From positions 8,468,231-8,532,230 of the forward strand of contig LR746269.1 in assembly GCA_902729315.2 (NCBI GenBank): a stretch of 64,000 bases of DNA, in the 5' to 3' direction. Under the pieces are notes generated by a model. That model was not told the DNA's origin and ran no database searches. It saw only the letters and a list, made by a program, of their open reading frames with translations. Position numbers and translations under genes: made by a program. Shown here one piece after another: positions 58,096-64,000 of the stretch. The stretch comes from Spirodela intermedia. Its lineage: Eukaryota; Streptophyta; Magnoliopsida; Alismatales; Araceae. The stretch's first letter is position 1. Every line of letters starts with the position of its first letter.

Positions 58096-60016
58096 CTGAG
58101 AAGATTCCAAGAGAAATAAGCAGGCACAGACATGAAATGCAGCATTGAGAAAAAAGAGTATCTTTTGGGCACAAGAGTACAGAACAGAGCTTTATGATTC
58201 TGTGTTTTTTGGTCTACTTAATCGAATGGGAGATCTTTTTTCCGTTTCTTATTCCATTGAAACAACCCGTTTCTTATCCTTCAGCAACGTGGGTTCTTTC
58301 GGCACACGTGTCAACACATCGCTTTGAAATTCTAGGTTTGTAGTCCTTAAACAGCTGGTATGATTTCTACATAGATTTTTTAGTGAAATGGATTATTTTG
58401 ATACATGTGCGGGCACATAACTTCGTGAGTCCATGTTTATGGTTCTATTTATACAAGGGGTACAGTTGTCTGCCTGTATTTCTATTCAGACGGATGGCAT
58501 GGCTTCTATGCATAACTTTGAGTGAAGTAGGTTGTGGGTTTTTTTACCTGAGTAGACACACCTTTTGTGATACTATATTTTTAGTTCTCCCAAAACAAGT
58601 GCTCGAGCTTCTCTGCTCATATTTCTACTCAATTCAACTGCTATAGGTTGTATGTATGTCTATGGGAAGTGGGCAATTCCAATTGCCAGAACTCCTCTAC
58701 ACATATCCCCCATAACCAACAGCTGTAGAGGGGAAGTGGGATCTTTTGGCATGAGTCCACGGATAGCTTTTATGATTCCATCACTGTAGTTTTCCTAAAA
58801 AGAAAGTCAGAGAACCTCTGCTCATATTTCTAGTGAAACAACTGGTATGATTTCTGTGCATGTTTTATAGTGCAATGGGTTTTCTTCTAGGACGCAAGTG
58901 CAGCCCTGCAATTGCAAGCTGTTAGTTCTCCTAAAACAAGTATTAGATCTTCTATGCTCATATTTCTATTCAAACATAATCAGAGTGCAAAATACAATCA
59001 GTAGTTTCCAGATTCAAAACTCCCAATGAAATCATCATGCCTTGGTTAGAATTTTTTAAATTTGACAGCCAAAATTTTCAGAAGAAAGAATGAAAAACTC
59101 AAGAACATATCCATTTTGCTTAAAAAATACGAGGACTTCTCCAGAAAAGGCATTACACGAAGAGATGGATTCCTCACGATGGCCAATGAAAGGCTTCTAA
59201 TATGAGAAAATAATATCTAGGACATGGCAACATTAATTAATATGAAAATTTTGTGCAAATAAATTATATTCTAACGAAGAAATCCAGAGAGAGATTTGCG
59301 GAAAACCTTGTACAGTTAGAACACATTCAGATGAAATGTTGCCTATAAGAAAAAGAAAAAAAAACATGCCCCAGGTGTCACAAAATGATGCTTATATTCC
59401 GACCCATCTAACTCTATAAATAGAGGATTCCTCGAAACACAGGAAATGTTTTGTTATTTGCTGCTGTTGCACAGTAACGATTGCATAATATCAACTCATC
59501 GGCCTCGTCTGACAAAGGACCTTCAAATTTCTGGGAAATTTTCAGTTATATGGGGGCTTGGATAGTGAGCCGAAGCGATCTTTCAAGTGAGCATCTTCCC
59601 GCAATGATGATAGCAATCTCCATTGTCTCATCGCTGAAAGCTTATCGACGGGCGAGGAGCTCTTCCAGCTCGGGAAATCGAAACACCAAAAACTTTAGGC
59701 CTCTTAATTTCGACCCGATCAGCCGCTAGGATGAGTTGTTTTCGCTGATCACAGATTGAAGTTTACTAAGAAGACGGCGTTACACACTCAACGCACATTG
59801 GAATGCATACAGTTATCGAAAGAAACGAAATTTCCGCTCCCGAATCACATAAAAATTGGTGATTTCATCCGGTGTTAGCTGCCTCCACATTGCAACTACA
59901 CTGCCAGGTTCAGCCTATTTCGTTAAGAAAGCGAAAAATATTTGCCTGGCGCTGCGACAAATCCTCTAGGGGAAAGACAGAGATAGAGACAGCGGGAGAG
60001 GGAGAGAGACGCTTAC
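58096..60016 (-). other. Probable 5' UTR intron of the uL18 gene
   Basis: A donor (CTCAG/GTAAGCG on the minus strand at 60017/60016) sits next to a CT-rich leader, and an acceptor at 58096 precedes the coding exon by 22 bases. The intron would be 1.9 kb. Open frames inside it show no known domain. A tandem repeat lies at 58330-58985. Confidence 0.65.
58330..58985. repeat. Diverged tandem repeat in the uL18 5' UTR intron
   Basis: The phrase CTGCTCATATTTCTA-T-AA recurs near 58612, 58817 and 58955, and TTAGTTCTCC-AAAACAAGT near 58580 and 58923. CTGGTATGATTTCT near 58353 and 58846 marks the unit starts. The period is roughly 340-490 bases with internal rearrangement. Confidence 0.7.
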
Positions 60017-60560
60017 CTGAGAATGCGGAACTCTTGGGGCAGACGATGTTCAGGATGCGAAGGAGAGAGAGAGAGTGAGAGTGTGTGTGTGTGAGAGAGA
60101 GTAGGGCTAGGTTTACTCAGGGAGAAGCTGAAGAGAGCGAGGAGAAACCATAGAATTACAGTGGGGGTAATTAGGTCTTTTCTACGTATCCCATAGATAC
60201 GTCATTTGAATCACAGAAGAAGACGTCGGAAAAAACGGCTCTGTGACACCTAGAAACTGATTAAATAATTTTTTTAATTCTTACTATATGTTAAATAGTT
60301 ATATTACCACTTATTTAAAACAATTAATCACACAAAAAATAATTATTCTAATAGAAGTTGAGCATCTCTCTCTAACTTGGAGGTATGGCAAGCCTATGTC
60401 GAGTTCAGGCTTTGGGATCTCCTACGAGGCCCGCTCAAAAATCCTATAATGGGCTCTCCTTGAATTAGCCCACTTTACCTATGGGCCTGAAAAGAGTTGG
60501 GCCGTGAGCCCAGCTGTATTGGGTACGCCTTGAAGAGGCAGACCCCTTGGCATTTACCCA
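60017..60560 (-). promoter_or_regulatory. uL18 5' UTR exon and promoter with site II-type motifs
   Basis: The non-coding first exon covers about 60017-60110 and is CT-rich in the sense of the gene. Upstream, at 60420-60530, are several GGGCC/GGCCC hexamers (TGGGCC, GGGCCT, GCCCA), typical of plant ribosomal-protein promoters. Confidence 0.5.
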
Positions 60561-61401
60561 CCCACTAAGGTAATCCAATGAAATCGTAAATCATCCTGTC
60601 AGGGGTTGACTGGGCGTCAGTCAAACGCCCTAAAAAAGCCCATGAGAGGGGGAGTGAGAGAGAGAGAGAGTTGACCCAGCTCGTATCAACATACTTTGGC
60701 CATATTCTAGCAATGGTGGGGCCCACATACATAAAAATTATATAATATAATGTGCCAAAAATAGGCTCCATGATTCATCTGAAAGGAAATAACCATGTCA
60801 AAAAAATTATGTGATAAAATTAATAATCGCCAACAAATTGGGCAAGAACATATTTCTGAACATAAATTAGTCTTGACAGCATGTCTCCTGCCCCACCCAA
60901 TAATAGCTTACCCTATCTCATATTCTAATCACATTAATGAACAACAAATTGATGCCTAAAAAGTATGTTGATTCAGCTACTAATATCAAGCTACAAGAAT
61001 AAATCGAGGTATATATATAGTGTTAAGCATGATATGGATTCATCATTGAACAAATGAGGAAATTATAAGATCTCTATTGCATCTTATGAAAACATGATAA
61101 TTGATTTTTTAAAAAGGAATTTAACATTTTAGAAGGAATTTAACAGCTTCACACAATCAGAAAGAGAACATGATTTATAAAAAGAAACAAAAAGATCAGA
61201 AAAAAGCCAAAATTAGTGCAATTGAAGCACCATCTCATGAACACATGTAATAATTATGGCATCCCTAGTTCCATTACATAACATACAAGTTTCGTAAAAA
61301 CATGAGCACACACTAGAGGTTGTCAAAACACATTGAGAATTGACAATGAATGTTTTGTGAAAATAGTAATTTTGATAACGAGAAATTCCCATGAGGATAA
61401 T
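60561..61401. other. AT-rich intergenic DNA, nothing recognised
   Basis: AT-rich, with stops in all frames. It ends where a candidate gypsy LTR begins. Confidence 0.4.
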
Positions 61402-61735
61402 GTTAGGACCAAATCTATTGGATCGATTACCAAATCTACACTAGAGGTTATACTAGAAGAGGGAAGGTAAACCCTTAAGTGGGCCAATGGACCTAATAGG
61501 GAGGCTGGTATAAAACCTTAAGGGCCCCATCAAAGGGGAGGACTTTTGGATGTCATATTGGGGAGAGCTGGGAGGTCTCAAATTAGCTCCAAACTGATTT
61601 TGAGGTTCATATGGGACCTACTCTACCTCTTTTCTTTCCTATTTCTATTTCATCTTGTTCTTTTTGAATTATAGTGTTGTTCTATCCCCTTTATTTTCCC
61701 TTCAATCTCAAGCCTTTATCTTAGAAGCCCTATCA
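61402..61735 (+). repeat. Candidate 5' LTR of the gypsy element at the window end
   Basis: The segment starts TGTTAGGACC and ends near CCCTATCA, just before a primer-binding-like site. Its 3' partner would lie outside the window, so the borders rest only on the TG...CA ends and the adjoining site. Confidence 0.4.
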
Positions 61736-61738
61736 ACT

Positions 61739-61750
61739 TATATTAGAGCA
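61739..61750 (+). promoter_or_regulatory. Primer-binding-site-like sequence
   Basis: TATATTAGAGCA resembles TGGTATCAGAGC, the initiator-Met tRNA primer site found next to plant LTRs, and sits just before a gag-like reading frame. Two or three bases differ from the usual form. Confidence 0.45.
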
Positions 61751-61751
61751 C

Positions 61752-64000
61752 ATGGCATCCATAAACGAAGGAAAATTTGAGAGTCTAGAGAAAGATGTTG
61801 AGATTTTGAAGGAGACGGTGCAGTCGCACTGGGTAGCATCCTTAGAGGACAAGTTGATAGAGATGATGCACTCATTGGCACAGATTTTGTAGTAGATGAG
61901 CAGCATTTTGGAGTCACAAATAAGGCAAGTGGAAGATGCAATGATGGGACAAGGAGCTAATAGGCTGACAACAAGGAAATGTGTGGCAGCAAGGGACCAT
62001 AACTTGGGCAACATAGATCAGCAAACCCTGACCTTTGTCAGATGAAGCTCCCAACTGTAGGCATTTGGGGGCAATGTTGGCTAGATAGTTAGATATTCAA
62101 AATGAAAATGTACTTAGAAGTGTAAGGAATCAATAGTAGAGATAAACTAAAAAGTGCAGCAACATATTTGGATGAGGAAGCCCTAGTCTAGTACAAGTGG
62201 GTTGATGCTAGAGAGTCTTTTAATGACTAAGAAGATGTTAAACATCATCTATGTGAGATACTCAGTTCGCAATTAGTAGGGACACTATGGGAGCAACTGC
62301 TGGATCTCAAATAATGTGTAACAATTTTTGATTATCGGGAGAAGTTCAGATTGTAATCTAATGCAATTTAAGGCATTTCAAAGGAAGATTTGAAAAATAC
62401 ATTTTGTAAAAGACTTAGGCCTAAGATTAAGGTTGAAGCTACATTATTCAAACTAAAAGGATGGTGAAATTTTGGATACTAAAGCTGTGGGGAGCAAAGA
62501 AGCTACAAACTAGGAAACTTTATTATTATGGGGTGAGCATGCCTGATAAACCCAACAAGAGTGACCAAAAACCTTGAGTCTTCCTCAAATAAAGTTAACA
62601 ATCAGAAGGACAAACCATTTACTTAAAAGGGCACCAAAATCAGCCCAAGCGCCACGTGCAACAAATGGAGATTGACCCTCACAAAATTAGAACTAAAAGA
62701 TAGGCAAGCAAAGAGACCTAGTTTTTATGTGAATAAATAATTTTAACTCATACATATTTGCAAAAAGGAATTACAATTGTTTCAAGTCCATGAAGAGGAG
62801 GACAACTTGGAAGAAGTTGTTGATCCATGCACCTTGGCCCATGCAGTAAATAATTAAGATGATATTAAAGAAGTTAATATTAAAATTTCTCTAAATTCAG
62901 TCATTGGTCTACTTATGTCATGAACAATGAAGTTGAAGGGACAAATCATGGACAAGGATCTTACCATATTGGTGGATTATAGAGCCACATATAACTTTAT
63001 ATTTCAAGAGATATGTGAGAATTAAAACTACCCTTATCTACCTCCGCAAATTATGGGGGTGGTCATAGGAAATGGAACAACCATTAGGGGATGAGAAATA
63101 TGTTAGGGTGTGGTGCTAGAAATACAAAGACTAAAGATTACTTATAATTTTTTACTCTTACAATTGGACAATGTAGATGTTATATTAAGAATATAGTGAC
63201 TATATGCCCTAGACTTCATGTTAGTGAGCTGGAAACATCTCCAAATGAAATTTCTATTGGAAGGCACTACTATCACACTCTTAAGTAACCACAATCTCTC
63301 TAAGTTGAGTGTATCCCTCAAGTCTATATCACACAATTTCTAATAAGGTGAAGAATTGTTCATGGGCATATGTCAACTTATTGAGAAAGTAATAGAGAAA
63401 CCTCTCAACTCACCTACAATTATAGAGCAAAGGCTTGTAGTTTCATTTCCAATAGTTCCTTCTTTTCGTAAGGGACTTCCTCTTGATAGAGAGATTAATA
63501 ATCACATTATCTTAGAGGTAGGTAAGAGACCTATTATCATACATCCTTATTCTTATTTACATTTCCAAAAAAATAAAACTAAAAAATAGTGAGAAAAATG
63601 AGTGATTATCGTATCATTCAATCCTCAACAAGTTCTAATGCCAACCTAGTATTACTAATAAAAAAAAGATGACAACTAGTAATTCTATATATATTAAAGT
63701 GGGCTCAATAAGATGACCTTTATGGATAACTTTACTATACCTATCATAGATGAATTATTATACAAGTTTCATGGAACCTCAATCTTTTCCAACTTAGATC
63801 TGAGTGTCAAGTATCACCAAAATTGAATGCATGAAGCTGATTTGCACCAAATAGTTTTTTAAGCTTGAGGGACATTATAAGTTCTTGGTGATGTCTTTTG
63901 GACTTAAGAATGCTCTAATCATATTTCAAGCATTAATGAATCAAATATTCAAATCGTTTCTTTATAAGTTATTATTATTATTTTTTCATGACATACTTAT
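61752..64000 (+). mobile_element. Degenerate Ty3/gypsy gag-pol, cut by the window end
   Basis: The plus strand reads, in order and with many stops and frameshifts, a coiled-coil gag start (EGKFESLEKDVEILKE), the gag core (AATYLDEEALV-YKWVDAR, then LR-KIKVEA), an aspartic protease region where the usual DSGATHNF reads DYRATYNF (near 62965), an RNase/RT leader (INNHIILEVGKRPI-HPYSY), and RT ([27 protein letters not shown]). The RT catalytic FxDD reads FFHD near 63985. It is dead: protease and RT active sites are altered. RNase H and integrase would follow outside the window. Confidence 0.8.

Noticed and set aside
58074-58172. N-terminal extension of uL18 up to 58172
   Set aside because: It crosses a good splice acceptor with no conservation of the extra residues; the family starts at MVIPPP.
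59481-59729. 82-codon open frame with ATG
   Set aside because: It lies in the probable uL18 leader intron, on the opposite strand, with no domain or regulatory context.

Overview
This is a 64-kb window of nuclear DNA from a flowering plant. The evidence is GT-AG introns throughout, plant-only families (xyloglucan-type fucosyltransferase, sterol 4-alpha-methyl oxidase SMO1, CRS2-associated factor, an EMB2750-type PPR protein), very GC-rich first exons in AT-rich intergenic DNA, many (CT/GA)n microsatellites, and worn LTR-retrotransposon pieces. GC-rich exons and the family flavour fit a monocot or an early-diverging angiosperm. The species cannot be named from sequence alone.

Twelve protein genes were rebuilt by joining exons by hand, checking reading phase and splice sites at every junction: FUT1-like (170-2687, +), SMO1 (5330-9122, -), TRM13 tRNA methyltransferase (14906-18942, +), a METTL13/EEF1A-methyltransferase-like protein (19096-23324, -), ATP-citrate lyase subunit A (26789-31391, -), a small secreted glycine-rich protein (32357-32746, +), an EAT1/bHLH10-89-91-type bHLH factor (34930-36182, +), EMC5/MMGT (36939-39715, +), S-adenosylmethionine synthetase (42171-43352, +, intron in the 5' UTR), a CAF-type CRM-domain splicing factor (44029-49345, -), an EMB2750-like PPR protein (52629-55788, -) and a uL18-family organellar ribosomal protein (57729-58073, -, long 5' UTR intron). 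No tRNA, rRNA or CRISPR was found.

Between the genes lie fossils of Ty3/gypsy elements (integrase at about 11.9-12.8 kb, RT/RNase H at about 23.8-24.6 kb, integrase end and RT/RNase H at about 50.7-52.0 kb, and a longer gag-pol copy from about 61.4 kb to the window end). A probable Copia-type LTR relic lies at about 24.65-26.25 kb. All carry stop codons and none looks active. A second fossil is a decayed copy of the TRM13 promoter and first exon beside SMO1 (9325-10195).

The genes are ordinary housekeeping or developmental neighbours, not a pathway cluster. I saw no new multi-gene system. The more unusual signals are structural: complementary GAC/GTC repeats flanking the stop codon of the CAF mRNA, bHLH introns made largely of (CT)n, a 20-nt micro-exon, several intron-confined tandem repeats, a 32-nt perfect inverted repeat, and a lineage-specific-looking small secreted protein next to ACLA.
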